Position numbers and translations under genes: made by a program. A stretch of DNA of 64,000 bases from assembly GCA_021234155.1 (NCBI GenBank), contig JAJEKV010000097.1, positions 2,209,477-2,273,476 on the forward strand, read 5' to 3'. The DNA comes from Isoetes taiwanensis (Eukaryota; Streptophyta; Lycopodiopsida; Isoetales; Isoetaceae). Positions 39,247-51,397 of this stretch are shown here, piece by piece. Numbering within the stretch: the stretch's first letter is position 1; every line of letters starts with the position of its first letter. Below the pieces are notes generated by a model that saw only the letters and a program-made list of their open reading frames with translations, did no database searches and had not been told where the DNA came from.

Positions 39247-39689
39247 TTTTTTTTTTGAAAGGGCCCTGGGCGCACTCTGTGAGGTGATACTCCGTTTTTG
39301 CTCTATTTTGTGTTTTCTAAGCAGTTTCTTAGTGTTATAACATATTTTTCTGATTTAAATTCAAATTCTAAGTTGCCCTAAGCTATTAGATTACTCTAAT
39401 TATGCATCTTTCTGGGTCAAAAATGGTCAAACACTCACCACAGTCTTGCTTGAGCTGTTCAAAATTTTTTGAAGGGGCACAGGTACTTTGTGAGGGATTT
39501 ACTCCTAATGGCCAAAATTTTCAGGGTCTCTAATGTTTTTAATTTTTTTTTCCTAATTAACATTATCTTAGCTTATTGTTCTAAAGATTGGAAATTTTTT
39601 TTTCCCAATTTTTGAGATTCATGCTTGGATTGTTATCCCCAAAGGAGAAGGTCTCTTGTTAGTCCTATATCGGGGAATTAGTGGAGTGT

Positions 39690-41194
39690 TAGATCTTGGT
39701 CTGCAAGATCATAGCTCATTTCACCACTTTGACATCCTACCCGTCACGATGCCATCCATCACGTGTCGACAGGAGTTCATCCCACAGCAGCAAAAATTGG
39801 CAGGCAGTCCATCTAACACCATCCTTGACAAGGAATGGTGAGGAAGAATGGATGTGTCATTCATCCCGTCTTCCTGGGCCATCTAGGCAAACGTAAGCGT
39901 AAATAAACATCACCTTGACATCAAATATAAATAAACCACTTGAAGGGTGGCTCACCATAGTATACGTGTAGAAGCACATCAACAACATCATCATAAGGGG
40001 AATCCTGCAGGCTCGAACTCAAGGTATGGGTACTGGCGCCTTGGGTCTCCAGAACTCATTGTAGGTAGAATTCATATCAATGGATTGGACAGCATAGGAA
40101 TATGGCTGTTGGGTAGTCCTCTCCGCCCTCCCCTCCACAATGCACTTTGCCATTAGGCTGATAAGTCTTGGGACCCGGACCGTGGCGTGCGGATGCACTA
40201 GCAAGGGGCTACTCCACGGGTTTCATCCCCGGGCCGATGAGGCGAGGCGGGGATCACACCCTCAAGATCCACGGCCACTACATCCTCGACTTGAACCTCA
40301 TTGAAGGTGGCGTATCACCCAAGATATTCGAGCTCATGCCTTGCCCTGCAGCGGTGGCAAGCCATTAGGCCTAGCCCGCTAAGATCCCTGGTAGGCTTTA
40401 CACACTAGAGGGATCAATTTGCAATGGGACATGTCCTTCTTATACACCGGTCTGGCCCCGCCACCCATAGCCAGGAGGGTTCTTATGCATAGGCCGCATT
40501 CATTGGGAATCAATGAGGCTATCTATATACATCAACTACTGAAGCTTTCAGGGTCTCTACTCCCCTTCCCAATACACAGGAGTGCGCATAGAATAGAACA
40601 TCATTACATAGACTGAAATGCAGAATAACATTTAACTTCTCTACCTAAACATCATGGTTAGGTTCCTTTGTTAGGGCTTGTGATCTCAGAATCTATAAGG
40701 ATGCTAAGGCTAGTTTAACATGTTATCCCAGCTCATTGCCAGACTAAAAGTCGGCATTGCACAATAGAATCATTGTTTACCTGATCACTGGCTTGCTCTC
40801 GCACCTCGAATCGCGTCCACGCCTTTGCTTGGGTCAATTGCGACCGAACCTGGAGGATCTGTTGTACAAAGGTGGCTTGGCGGCGTTTGGCAATGTGAAC
40901 TAGCAGCTTGGCTTGGCCGGAATGGCCCAGGAGGCGAAATCTTGAAAAAAGGAAAAAGGTTTGTTTCCCCTTTTTGTTCCCCATGACCTTTTAGGATTAG
41001 GGCTAAAATGACATATGGGGTTTGCCATGAGGCAAAGGGGTTAAATGCATATGTTTATAGACATGTGCACATAAGAGGTTGTCCCCTACGGTGCAACCCT
41101 TTATGGTTTCCAAGTACATGTCAAGGTGACATATACGAGTGGCGTGGCAGTATAATATACATATTTGTATCGTATATTATGCTGGAATGTCACA
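39690..41194 (-). repeat. LTR-like block at the end of copy 2
   Basis: Counterpart of 10000-11450. The plus-strand end reads ctggaatgtcaca, so the minus strand begins TGTGACATTCC, consistent with an LTR start in the same orientation as the element's charged ORFs. The other edge is not clear. Confidence 0.45.
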
Positions 41195-41228
41195 TTATAC
41201 TATACTACAAGGCATACCAGAGCGAAGA

Positions 41229-41416
41229 TTAATAGGTGTGTAAATTCCATAGCAAAATCGGCCAGCTCTTTAAAACCAGAGCAAAGAATTTTGCTTGCTT
41301 CTCATCTATTGGAGGACAAGAGGTTGAATTTCTTCTTTGAGCCGGTTATAGGCAAACCTTCAGAGGCAATGGTGAGAAATTCTATGTTAGCCAATATTCG
41401 GGATTCTCTCCAGGAG
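41229..41416 (+). pseudogene. Exon-like piece of a transposon-type protein
   Basis: A plus-strand frame reads SIAKSASSLKPEQRILLASH and, after RLNFFFEPVIGKPSEAM, ends RDSLQE at a possible donor (gtaaaatg). It has the look of a real exon and, from memory, resembles the N-terminal helical part of transposon-derived plant proteins whose later part is the Cys-rich segment found on the opposite strand at 41.85-43.08 kb. That recollection is loose. No continuation was found on the plus strand. Confidence 0.3.
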
Positions 41417-41844
41417 GTAAAATGTGCTTTGATTCTTTCTTCTTTTAACCCTTGCCAATTGAGGTCTCATCTTTGCTATAGTTTTAGACTATATTCCACT
41501 AGCTGCCTTAGCTTTCTTCTTTTTGTTTTGCTTCTTTTCTTTCTGCTGCCACCTAGTACTTCCTTAGTAACACAGTCTGCAAACTCCATTAGGACCTTCT
41601 GTCTCCACTGGAACATGTAGCAAAGTCTGTAGTAGGTAAAACGTAAGATTAGTACAAGTTGAAAGCAGAAAGCATCATTTAGCAGATGACAACACACATT
41701 TCAATACTCTATAGTATGCATTAAAAACAGTTTTACCTTTTCAAACGTTTTTCATTCTAGCAAGAACTCATCATTTTCTCTTTCTCTTGGACATATATGT
41801 CACAACTCTGACATTTTTGTATCAAGCAATCAAGTTTATACCAA

Positions 41845-43085
41845 TCTTAATCCTCGCTCTTGTTGCAAACCACAGGCCTCCAAAGCTCGCTGCCTGAGTC
41901 GTATGTGTGTTGGCTGGCCATGCACTTGTCATCAGGTCCACAAACCTCACAAGAAGACTTGCAATCATCACCATCAAATCTAGTTCTCACGAATCCTAAA
42001 GCATTTAAGGCTACTCTGGCATACACCAACTTTATATATGCAACAACAGGTTTCCCTTTCTGATAGTTTCTTAACATAAAGAGGCTTCAACTTCTCGAAA
42101 GCTTTTAAATAAACAGGGTATTCAGGATGTGCCTTTTTGTGTTGCTGAAAAAGCTACAGGTAGCTTTATGGTTAGAAATATTTATGTAAGAAAAGCAAGG
42201 AGTTTTTGTATGGAAACTTATACCTATGTGATCTCCATAAAGGTGTTGAGGATAAGAAATGCAGAAGCCTGAGTCTCCACCAGAGTTTACAACATCCTTC
42301 TTGCTATAAGACATTGTGCTATTCTGTTTTCAGAATTCTGCAATGCTTTGCTTGCAAGCAGGGATGAAATCACACCTCATTTTCCTTCAAAAGTTAGATC
42401 ATGAACCATTTCCAAGGATGACTTCCGATTTCCTTAATGTAGCAGTTGCAATTGTTGCCCTTGTGGAACTTATCATAAGAATGGTTGCACATCATTCAAC
42501 AAATCTCTCCAAGCCAGCACCACTCAGTAAATTCAAGAGTTTAAAAGCATAAAGAAGCATGGACATGCAATCAAGATAGAAATGTACCTAAGAGCCCAGG
42601 CTTAGTCGAATTGCATCTCTATGGTGTGGACATAACCATCACTAGTGTCGAGGTTTTGGTTCGCCAAACATCATGGTCTTTTTGCCTCTTTGTAGAGCCC
42701 ATTGTCTGTTTCGGGTTCTTGAGTAGCACCCATGCTGCCTTGCATTCTTTTGGACTTCACAAAATTTTGGTTTCTGAGATTTCCATTTGGTGACCCTCTT
42801 CATCACATTCGCCTTGATATTGGGTGAATGCTTCTTTGTAAGCTTGTTGAAGTAATCAACTGTAAGCTTAGCTATTTCTTGCCTGGCTAAGATTTTCTTG
42901 TTCAACCACTGATTTTTCCATCTTATTCTTCAATCTGGTATCTCTCTTTCTCTATGCATCTAATTTCTTGTAAATTACAGATGAAATTGGATCATCACGT
43001 AGTGTCTCTTGAGTTTCAGTAAGATCTAACAAATCATATGGCTGAAAATTCAATGCTAAACGTGTGATTGCCTCCAGTTGATATC
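41845..43085 (-). pseudogene. Decayed transposon-type Cys-rich protein (CCC-x-Y family)
   Basis: Minus-strand pieces in order: NFQPYDLLDLTETQETLRDD (about 43050-42990); then, after a frameshift, ARQEIAKLTVDYFNKLTKKH and KANVMKRVTKW (42885-42780); a possible exon MSYSKKDVVNSGGDSG (42314-42233); and, behind a clear acceptor (tagctttttcag), an exon from 42144 with FEKLKPLYVKKLSERETCCC. One frameshift later comes DDCKSSCEVCGPDDKC with LWRPVVCNKSED. The order KP.YV, then CCC, then spaced Cys pairs and W..vvC matches a multicopy protein family I associate with mosses, lycophytes and many animals, probably of transposon origin. I cannot give it a firm family name. Confidence 0.45.
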
Positions 43086-43179
43086 AGGGAATGCCATGAA
43101 TTTTGTTTGTGGGGGCCATGATCTCAAAGAAGTTACAGGCTCGACTGTACAATATACTACCACTCACATGAAAATCCAG

Positions 43180-43760
43180 CATGGAATAATTTAAGTGCTA
43201 AATTTAGCAATTTGGTGATTTTTTAGCACATTTTCAAAAAATGTTGGCTAAAGTAAATGGAAAAAATGAAGGAAAAATTAATAATTTTGGCTTAACTTTT
43301 TTCGCTCCTACCCCAACCTTTGAGCACTTTAGCCAAACGCTAGAAAGTAAGAGTATGGAAATTTGTAACGTATAGCTAAGCCATAGAAAATTTTGGAATG
43401 AGTTTTCGGACTAGGTTAGCTAAAATAATTCTAGGTAATAAGAAAATATATGGTTAATATTTATTTCCTAGCATCTATGGAATAATTTGAGGCCTAAACT
43501 TAGTAGTTGGCATTTTGTTAGCATGTTTCCACACAAAAAATGACTAAAGTAAATGGAAACAACTGGGAAAAAGTATAACAATTTTATCTTGAAGTTTTTG
43601 TGCCCGCATCTCAGAAATTTTTGGAATGAACTTTGGGTTAGTTTAGCTAAACGCTAGAAAGTATGAGAGGGAAATTTTGAAGAGTTTAGCTAAATCACAG
43701 AAAGTTTTGGGATTAGTTTCAGGCAAGTTTAGCTAAAGCCATTATGGCTAAATAGAAATA
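43180..43760. repeat. Diverged tandem duplication of about 300 bp
   Basis: The halves 43180-43470 and 43480-43760 share ctaaagtaaatggaaa, ctaaacgctagaaagta or caaacgctagaaagta, and catagaaaattttgg or cacagaaagttttgg in the same order. No coding potential was seen. Confidence 0.6.
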
Positions 43761-44367
43761 TGCGATTAGTAATTTATTCCCTGAAATCCAGTCAAAATCC
43801 TACAATCATTTCCCAGTGATATGTTTGAGGTGCACATGAAGGATGTAGAAAAAATGACCGGCGGTTGCACCCAGCAGCACCCAAAATAAGCAAAAGCAGG
43901 GGTGCTTTAAGCAGACTAAAGCCTGCTAAAAGCATATATTTAAACGCATGCTTTTGCAATCCATCGACATACTCTTGCCTGTGTACGCTTTTGCAGTATG
44001 GGATACCCCAGAGGAGGAATGGGGCAAAATGATATCTTTGTTTCATTTGCTCAGACATTTTGCCATCACAAGTGGTCCGAGTCAGACGGAGAGCCTTTTC
44101 TGCTGATAGAGTTATTGGGAAAGGAGATTTATCAAATTCATACAACGTGAGCATCGTATAAATATGAGGAGTGTCACATTTGAACTGACAGATGATGAGG
44201 AGAGGCAATCTTCACAAGCAAGATGAAATATCGTTCGAGGGGATGCTTGCTCTTCCAATCTCAAATGAAAATATCTTAGGCTTACTACATTGTGGAGCAA
44301 CTTCTTCTACAAGATAGATATGTGCTTGACTTCTTTTCATTTGATACATTTTTTAGGGTTCCTTTAA

Positions 44368-44898
44368 TCTGGGAGAAGAAGAGAGTATGATGATAGGAAA
44401 ATAAGGTTTCTGTCAAGTTTCTTTATGCACCTTAATAAGCTTGCTAAGGAGGCTCCAGAAACAAAAGCCAAAGAGGAAGTGAAAGAGCAATCAAAATTCG
44501 AGAAGAGAGAACCTTCTGGAACAGCTCCTGACATTGACATCGCTAAGAGTAGAGTGATACCCGATAACTTGGACGATATCTTGAATAACTTTCAAAGTCA
44601 CAACTATGCCGAGACATTAGATAGAGTAAAGAGGGGTATATCTAATCTAGAGGGGGATGTGGCCGCTACAAATCCTCATTTTCAAAAGATGAAAGACTTG
44701 AATGGTTTAGATATTTTGAGAGGGCTAATGATTCATAAATTTGTGCCAGGTAACTTCATGCCACCTGGGAACGATGAGCTAATGGACGGCGAAAACGAGC
44801 CTGTGGACAATGCTAGAAATATTGGGCCTTCTCAAGAATTCAATAAGATAATTGGTATTATATGCATCACATACCTTAACCCATTCTTGGTGCTCTAG
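44368..44898 (+). CDS. Unrecognised ORF, possibly an exon
   Basis: The frame is open from 44368, with the first ATG at 44425 (157 codons to the stop). The product is hydrophilic: a K/E-rich start (KEAPETKAKEEVKEQSK), then RVIPDNLDDILNNF, RVKRGISNLEGDVAATNP and a Pro/Gly/Asn part (PGNFMPPGNDELMDGENEP). Its composition is that of a real protein rather than a chance frame, but I recognise no domain. The N-terminal part before the ATG (REYDDRKIRFLSSFF) is also open, so it may be an internal exon of a larger or broken gene. No neighbour clarifies its role. Confidence 0.35.
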   Translation, partial: SGRRREYDDRKIRFLSSFFMHLNKLAKEAPETKAKEEVKEQSKFEKREPSGTAPDIDIAKSRVIPDNLDDILNNFQSHNYAETLDRVKRGISNLEGDVAATNPHFQKMKDLNGLDILRGLMIHKFVPGNFMPPGNDELMDGENEPVDNARNIGPSQEFNKIIGIICITYLNPFLVL

Positions 44899-44999
44899 AT
44901 ACCCAATAAAAATCAGGAAGCCCTTGAAAACTTCGCTGCTGAGAAATGAACATGAGATCCTAGAAATTTTCGGCTATACTGAGATATGGATAATCGCTT

Positions 45000-47900
45000 G
45001 GACTTAGGTCAATAACAAATAGACAGAGCCGCAGCAAAAGTGATTGTTGATATAGATGGTAATCCGAAATTTGTTAGGGAATCTTCATGAAATGTACAAG
45101 AAGGATTAGTATAATAAATATTGAGTTATAAATGTTTTTGCCCATACTTTCCTTATTGTTGCCATATTTTGCTGTCTTTATGGTAGAAAAGATCGCCAAT
45201 ACAATTTTTCCCAATTTTATCGCATATTGTAGGATAGTTTGATCCTTCAATGTATGCTCAAATCGAACGTATATTAGGGATGACGACGTTGACCATAATT
45301 GAAGGGTATTAATTTGTGATTATTGAGCGACTTGAAGGCTTTCTTGCTTTAGACTAACCATGGCTAATTACAAACTACCCTTCTAAGCACATGCTGCAAA
45401 ATATTTAGAATAAAATGAGAATGTACATTTAGATGTTCTCAAATTAATGAATTCGTGCTTACAAACTATTTTTAGTGGCGTTGATTAGCATGTAATATAT
45501 TTAGCAGAAGAAAAAGTTACATTGGGCAAGCCTAGTCAAGAAAGCTCATAGAGCTCAAGAACAAAATAAAGGCTAAAAAAAAAAATTGGCCGGGGTGTCA
45601 GTAGCTAGGTGCTAAGAAGGGGGCTTTAGTCCTCCTTCTTGAGGAGGACATGTCCATTCTCATTGATTCACACTTGGCAATGGACCTGTTGACCACCCCT
45701 GGCTGGTTTGTAAGGCATCTGCCACTTCGATGGAGCAAAACATGGGATTGTGGAAGGGACTGCTTCGTCCACTTCCTTCTGCGTGATGAAGACATTGTGG
45801 AAGGTGACGTGGGAGACAGGCAATGGCATTGTGGAGCTAGTCTCGACACACTGGTATCGAGCGACAAAGTCGAGCTGGTCTTCACCCCCTTTGTAGGAGA
45901 TCAAGGGCGAAGTTTGGAAGTGCCCTTGAAAACCTAGGCGTGAGGATCGGCCCCGAGGAGTTTGCTCTATCTTCTTCTTTTGCGTACAAAGAGCTTGTGA
46001 GAAGCTTATGATTAAGCCATAGAACCATTAAGATTAAGGCAAAAGACCCACAGAATCTATGTGAATAGAAAAGAAGCGGATTTCAATTGATCTTACCTTG
46101 GCTGTTACCAATGCCTCTCGACTGGATCCAGAACTAGAATGTGAATTGCAGCAGATCAATTCCCTCAATTTTATGGAGAGGAAGATTGGGGTTAAAGTGA
46201 TTGTCCAACGTTGCTTGGGATATTTGAATTATGACATTTATTGCCCAATAGACCCTAACGTACCTGGATTCAGGGGCTTCAATGAAATTCGTTAGAGCAA
46301 GGCTCTAATCAACCTGCAATTGAAATTTGCTTGCGTGATTAACAAGAATTTAAAGTAGATGCGGTTAGCTCTAAACTCCCAGGCGATTATGGGAGGAGGG
46401 AAGGTTGCGATGAACCCCCCTGACACATGTGATGCATTGGACTGGGGGGTGGGGTTTTTGGGGGGGAGGGGGTTGTGGGAGGGACTCGTGTACTTGATCC
46501 ATGCAAAGCCATGCATGATAGCAAGGTCTACTTTGCCTCACTGACCAGGCATGGAGCTGGCACCATGAAGGGGGCTCCTTGAACCCCCTTGGTTTGGGGC
46601 GCATGAAATGGGCTCCTTGACCCCCTTGGTTTGGGGGCCCACAATGATGGACTGGACGAGCTCTAATGATGAAACAATTTCGAGTGCAGGATATACATTA
46701 TCTTGACAGGAATCCAATGAATCTGACATAACTTAATTTCTTGGACAAATGATATTGAACTTATCATGGTGCCACTTAAGTGCATGAAGGGGGCTTTTAA
46801 GGAAACAAAGACTTTATCTGCTAGGAGCAAAGATTTTATCTCTATGCACCATTGTGTATGTGAACCATAATCTTTTTAAACGTTCACTCCAATCGGTCAA
46901 AAGATCATATAAAGTATAAGGTCAAGTCTATCACATGTAAGTCAAGGAAAGTGAGCTTTATCTTTGTTGATTAAGGCCAATGGTGGGGCTATAACATGGC
47001 AACATGTTAGACAATCTAAAATTATTGCAAAGAGAATGGAGTCATTTACAACCCGTTCCACATTACATAAATGCGAGTCAGGTGACGCTTGATACCACCT
47101 TAGTATATCTATTGTATTAAGGTCCCATACGCCATTTTGTGGCTTTGGATAATAAAGACCAATTTAAACCCTTTTCTATAGGGGAGATGTATGCAATAGG
47201 CCATGTCTCACCAGCCTTACCTCGCGTAAGAGGGGGACAACACTCTGGAACGAGGGTGTTATCCGCCTTAACAACCTAGGCCCAAGAGTTTTATAGTGGT
47301 TTTGTGGTGGTTTTATGGTGGTTTTCATAACAAGCTAGGTGTTTATAGCCATTTGGCATAACAAACTACGTGTTTATGCACTTTTTAATGTGTTGCTGGT
47401 GGGTAACACTCTTGCAACCAATGGCTGAGATCTGATCTCAGCCTTAAAACTTGAGGGCCAGGTTGTTAAGGTATTGCAGGCACCCATTCTCCTGTGTAAT
47501 GGGCTGGAATTTTGCCGTCCAATGGAGGTGTCACAATCTCACACACATGCACGATGAGATCATGCATTCAACGACTGTCATGTAGACATCATTCATGCAA
47601 ACATGATTAGGCTATTATAAAATGTACTATAATGGGCAAAATTTGTCTCTTGAGAAGAGTACCTTCTAGTGTGATATCGTGTTAGAGGCGTGTTTTGGAA
47701 GGTCAAAGAGGGTGTAACATAACATATAAAGGACAATATAATAAGAAGTTTCGGCAAGAAGGGCGGGCGTAACCAGTGCAGCCGATTTGACCAACATGCA
47801 AAAGAAGAACCAACACTTATGCTGGGTTCACATGGACGAAGTGCGAAGGGCTGGCTTAAAAGCTGCTGAACTTGGGCTGAGGCAAAAAAATTCAGCCACG

Positions 47901-49250
47901 TTTTGGAAAATCAGCCCTCGCAAGATCCAACTTGCATAGCTGAGGCAGTGCTGAATTTTTTTATCGGTGCTGACTCCGCTAGAACTCGGCGCAGGGCCTT
48001 CTCTTCTCCGTGTGAACCCTTTAACCATACACCGAAACCCCCCCTTTGTTCAGCACCGAGGGCCTGGCCGTTGAATAATACATGTCAGCTTAGTTCATAA
48101 AAGGTGAATTATTTGCCATTTTAGTTTATAAAAGGTGAATTATTTGCCATTTTAATTAGTTTAAAGGTCATACGGCTCCGCCAGAGGAGGCGGACGGTTT
48201 CTTGAAATTTCCTTATATTTTGACACGTGGCCCCTGCTTCTGGCGATGGCACTGCGGTATCTTTAATCTGCCGCTGCCGGATCTCTGATCTGCGGATCTC
48301 TTAGCACTACGAAGCCATGAATTTGCCAGTGGAATCTAGACTACAGAGGTTTCGCCCTTAGCACTTGGACGCCACGATTTTGGTAGAGAATTATTTTGCC
48401 AGAGAATTCTCGAATACAAGCGATTTTTTCTTAGCATTTAGAGGCCGCGATTTTGCCAAGATGATTCTCGATGCCTTGCATTTCTGTTCTTTCTTGTTGT
48501 AGATTTTGCCGAGAGAAAAAAAAGGCATTATTTGTGGCAGTAACACAAATCAAGCAAGCAAAACTTGGATCAAAGAGCCGGTTCAGCCTGTACCTGGACT
48601 CCCTTGATGCGCATATGGATTTGTTGCCTCTCTGCTCACCAATCTTGTAAAAAGATCTGATCACAGCTATTTCTTGCCCTGATCTTTAAATATATGAGCT
48701 CTGATCCGGCGCAATATTGCCCTGACTCATCCGGATCCAGCCCTTAGAAAGATTGACGCAGGTGGACAACATTTTTTGGAGCAGCGCCGCTCCTGAAATC
48801 AATCGTGGTATCAGATTACGCCTGGTAAAACTTTATATTGAGAATATAATTTAAAGGAATCGTTAATTACCTATTTTTAGTTTATAAAAGGAGAATATAA
48901 TAAGAAAGTTTTCGCACTAACTAAAAGACCTTTCTTCGTTCTTAGATAATTAACAACGGCCACAGCGACTATGGTGCATGATTTATCATGTGAAATTCTG
49001 ACATGCTCTTGAAAACTAGCAGGGTTTTTTCGGCAAATTGATCTCTTCGACGATAAAAATCAAATCAATTCAATTTGCATAACAACACATGATGGAATAT
49101 TACCAAACCTTTAGGAATTCAATTAAGGTGAGGCATGCTCTCTATTTTGTTTTATAATTCTACTACGAGCAAGATTCATGAATCAGAATTCATTCAACTA
49201 TTGAGACTTTGGAGGTCAATATTTTGAACCACTTATGATTTTTCTTTTTT
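45000..49250. other. Intergenic, fragments only
   Basis: No complete gene. At 45904-45600 a minus-strand frame (ARYQCVETSSTMPLPVSHVT, one stop, then INENGHVLLKKED in the same frame) looks like a broken coding fragment of unknown origin. At 46110-46295 a plus-strand frame contains RLDPELECELQQINSLN, also unrecognised. Local repeats: ctccttgaacccccttggtttg against ctccttgacccccttggtttg near 46575 and 46612, and two units of gtgaattatttgccatttta at 48105 and 48136. Confidence 0.35.
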
Positions 49251-49258
49251 TTATGCAG

Positions 49259-49310
49259 GAGATGTCTGCTTTCTGAGCAATGCTATGCTGCTGCATCATG
49301 TGCCCAAAAG
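49259..49310 (+). other. Probable 5' untranslated exon of the DUF7796-type gene
   Basis: Preceded by a pyrimidine-rich acceptor (tttttttatgcag) and followed by gtaagt. It is separated from the coding exon by an intron (49311-49860) ending in a long T tract and ttgcag. Its own short ATG frames stop quickly, so it is more likely leader than coding. Confidence 0.45.
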
Positions 49311-49869
49311 GTAAGTGATAAAATTCACGCAGCCAGTCTTTCTATATAAGTTTGAACCACGTTTCCTCTCAAATGCACAAGGTTATTTGTTCGCTAACTG
49401 TTACCAGTTGATCTGAATCACAAGTTTCTAGCATAAAGCTCAGGATGTTATATATAATCCAATAAACAATAAAATTTCAAATTCTTAGGAATTGTGTTCA
49501 TCCACCCAAGAATTCGTTATCGACGAATTTGTTATCTTGATTTGATAACAAAGGTTTGATCTGTATTACGAGGAAGACCTTTTTGAGAAAAAGGCCTGGC
49601 TCTGGAATTGGTTTTCCTGTAATCCCAGCAAAATGGGACCCAATTTAGGTGTTGCAAGCCATTTCAAGGTAAATTCTGGCCGATTTGATCTGTTCGACTG
49701 GATACACATCCATAGCCATTCGTTTGGTTGCAGATCTGTTATTTATTCCCTGCACCTTTTGCAGCAACCCATCTAGCGTCCTTTTTTTTAATGTGATTGC
49801 TTATTTTTGTTCCCAACATGTTTTTAATTTTTTTTTTTATTTTTTTTTTTTTCTTGCAGGACATGTTCT

Positions 49870-51308
49870 ATGAAACACAAAGTCAAGGATAACTATTGTT
49901 TCAAAGTCAAGCATAAATATTACGCCCTTGACATGAGTCGCTGGAGTTACTACTCTACACATGCTTACATATGCATTCTATTGTTAACCGTCTTCGTCTT
50001 CTGTTATTATCAAAATTGGGATAACAACTATTTTCTACAAATTGTTTCTCAATTATCGCAAAATGATCACTTCAAGATCGCAAATTCCTTGGAAAACAAC
50101 ACTTCAAATCATAAGGTATGTAAGCTTTTCAATTTGTTTTTCCATGGCAAAATATGCAATAATCCAAATAGTGAAATAGCTTCTCCCAATTTTCAGGATG
50201 TTCGAACAGCCATCTGCCTAGTTGGTGGTAGTAGAGCATTTGAGCTTACAGGTCCTACAATCAAACAACACGTTCTTGATGAATATAGAGATGCTGATAT
50301 ATTTTTAAATGTTCCCTTGGATAAGGATACGTACAAACTCTTTTTACTAGGAGATAATTCAAGGTTTGCAACTGCTCAAATCTTTACACCTCAAAAACTT
50401 GATGAGGATTGGATTTCAAAAGCTGTGCTAACTCCCTCAAATTCGCCAAATGGTATACAAGTAAGTTGTACTTCAGCATAGCTTCTAGATCAATTTGCAT
50501 TAGATCAGCACTTATAGAGGGTGTTCTTTCTATGTAGGGCTTACTACAATACTTCAATCTAGTTGAAGGATGTTGGAAGATGATCACCCAATATGAAAAG
50601 AAACACAACTTTCAATACAATTTTGTTATAAGAACACGTCTTGATGGTTATTGGAGTGGTTCATTGAAATCAACCAATGAAGAAGTGAAACCTGGCTATT
50701 ACTACGTTCCTTATGGTTCTCGGTTTGGGGGATTGAATGATAGATTTGGAATTGGAGATCGATCTACTAGTGAAATAGCTCTTACAAGGCTAAGTTCTAT
50801 ACAAAAACTTCACTCAAAAGGCTATCGCGGATTGAACTCTGAAAGAGCTTTCAAGGCACAATTGGATATAGCAAAGATTGGTTTTAAATTTCTAGAGCTT
50901 CCATTTTGTGTTTTAAGTTCTAGAAAGTATGGTTGGCCACCTTACAATTGGGGTGTTCCAGTAGCCTCGATCTCAAGCAAAGGTACATTAAATGGTGCTA
51001 AGTGCAGACCTTGTGAACCTCAAGCAACTGGAGAAAAAGCAAGTCAAATTGCTAATTCTTTGATAAGGGATTGGAGTTGGATCGGCCCAAAACAAAACAT
51101 TGATTTTTGTGATCCTCGTAATGACTGGGATCCCCATTGGGATGATATATTTGATAGGCTTGTTGGAGTTGACCAAGCTAGTATTAGAAAGAACGTAAAC
51201 AATCAAACCTTAAATGAATGTATTGAAAGGTTTGAAAAGTTCCAAAATCAGTGGGAAATGTGGGAATCTCCTTCTGCACTTACTATTTGTGAAAAACACT
51301 TCAAATGA
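49870..51308 (+). CDS. DUF7796-type plant protein, predicted type II membrane protein
   Basis: Two coding exons, 49870-50460 and 50538-51308, joined at gtaagt/tatgtag in frame: 453 residues. A basic N-terminus is followed by one hydrophobic span (about residues 30-48, AYICILLLTVFVFCYY), so a signal anchor with the bulk in the secretory lumen is likely. The domain starts near residue 113 with AICLVGGSRAFELTGPTI and continues with DADIFLNVPLD, NSPNGIQGLLQYFNLVEGC, FVIRTRLDGYW, SRFGGLNDRFGIGD and CRPCEP. This block order matches uncharacterised plant proteins annotated DUF7796. The RTRLDGYW segment resembles Asp-containing motifs of glycosyltransferase-like folds, but activity is unproven. Either ATG 49870 or the in-frame ATG 49933 could start it; both keep the anchor. 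The frame is intact. Confidence 0.8.
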
Positions 51309-51371
51309 ATTAACATATAATCGTAATATTACATTCTCTATTATCAACAATAACCATAACCATCTGAATTT

Positions 51372-51397
51372 GGCAATGAAAGATATTGATTTATGGA
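51372..51397 (+). repeat. Left copy of a 26-bp direct repeat flanking an insertion
   Basis: A 26-bp sequence beginning ggcaatgaaagat and ending gatttatgga is repeated exactly at 53569-53594. It lies 64 bp after the stop of the DUF7796-type gene. Confidence 0.9.

Larger units (their letters stand above)
34250..41194 (-). mobile_element. Large LTR-type element, copy 2 (decayed, with nested insertion)
   Basis: Collinear with 5930-11450, as given there. The internal frames on the minus strand include 34867-34472 (131 codons, unrecognised, containing FSPRGEEGVFMLIVLLGFG) and 38031-37507, an E/K/R-rich segment with one in-frame stop. The latter contains GKKKRAAKRRRLAEKAPKA and looks like a gag or spacer protein. 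The match to copy 1 is interrupted at about 38145-39246 by a LINE-like insertion. No RT, integrase or protease was found. I infer a non-autonomous LTR element rather than a host gene. Confidence 0.5.

Noticed and set aside
41860-42063. Plus-strand ORF of 67 codons
   Set aside because: It is the reverse of the Cys-rich minus-strand exon, which has better motif and splice support.
46371-46729. Minus-strand ORFs rich in Pro and Gly
   Set aside because: They come from a G-rich tract and a short duplicated phrase; no protein family recognised.
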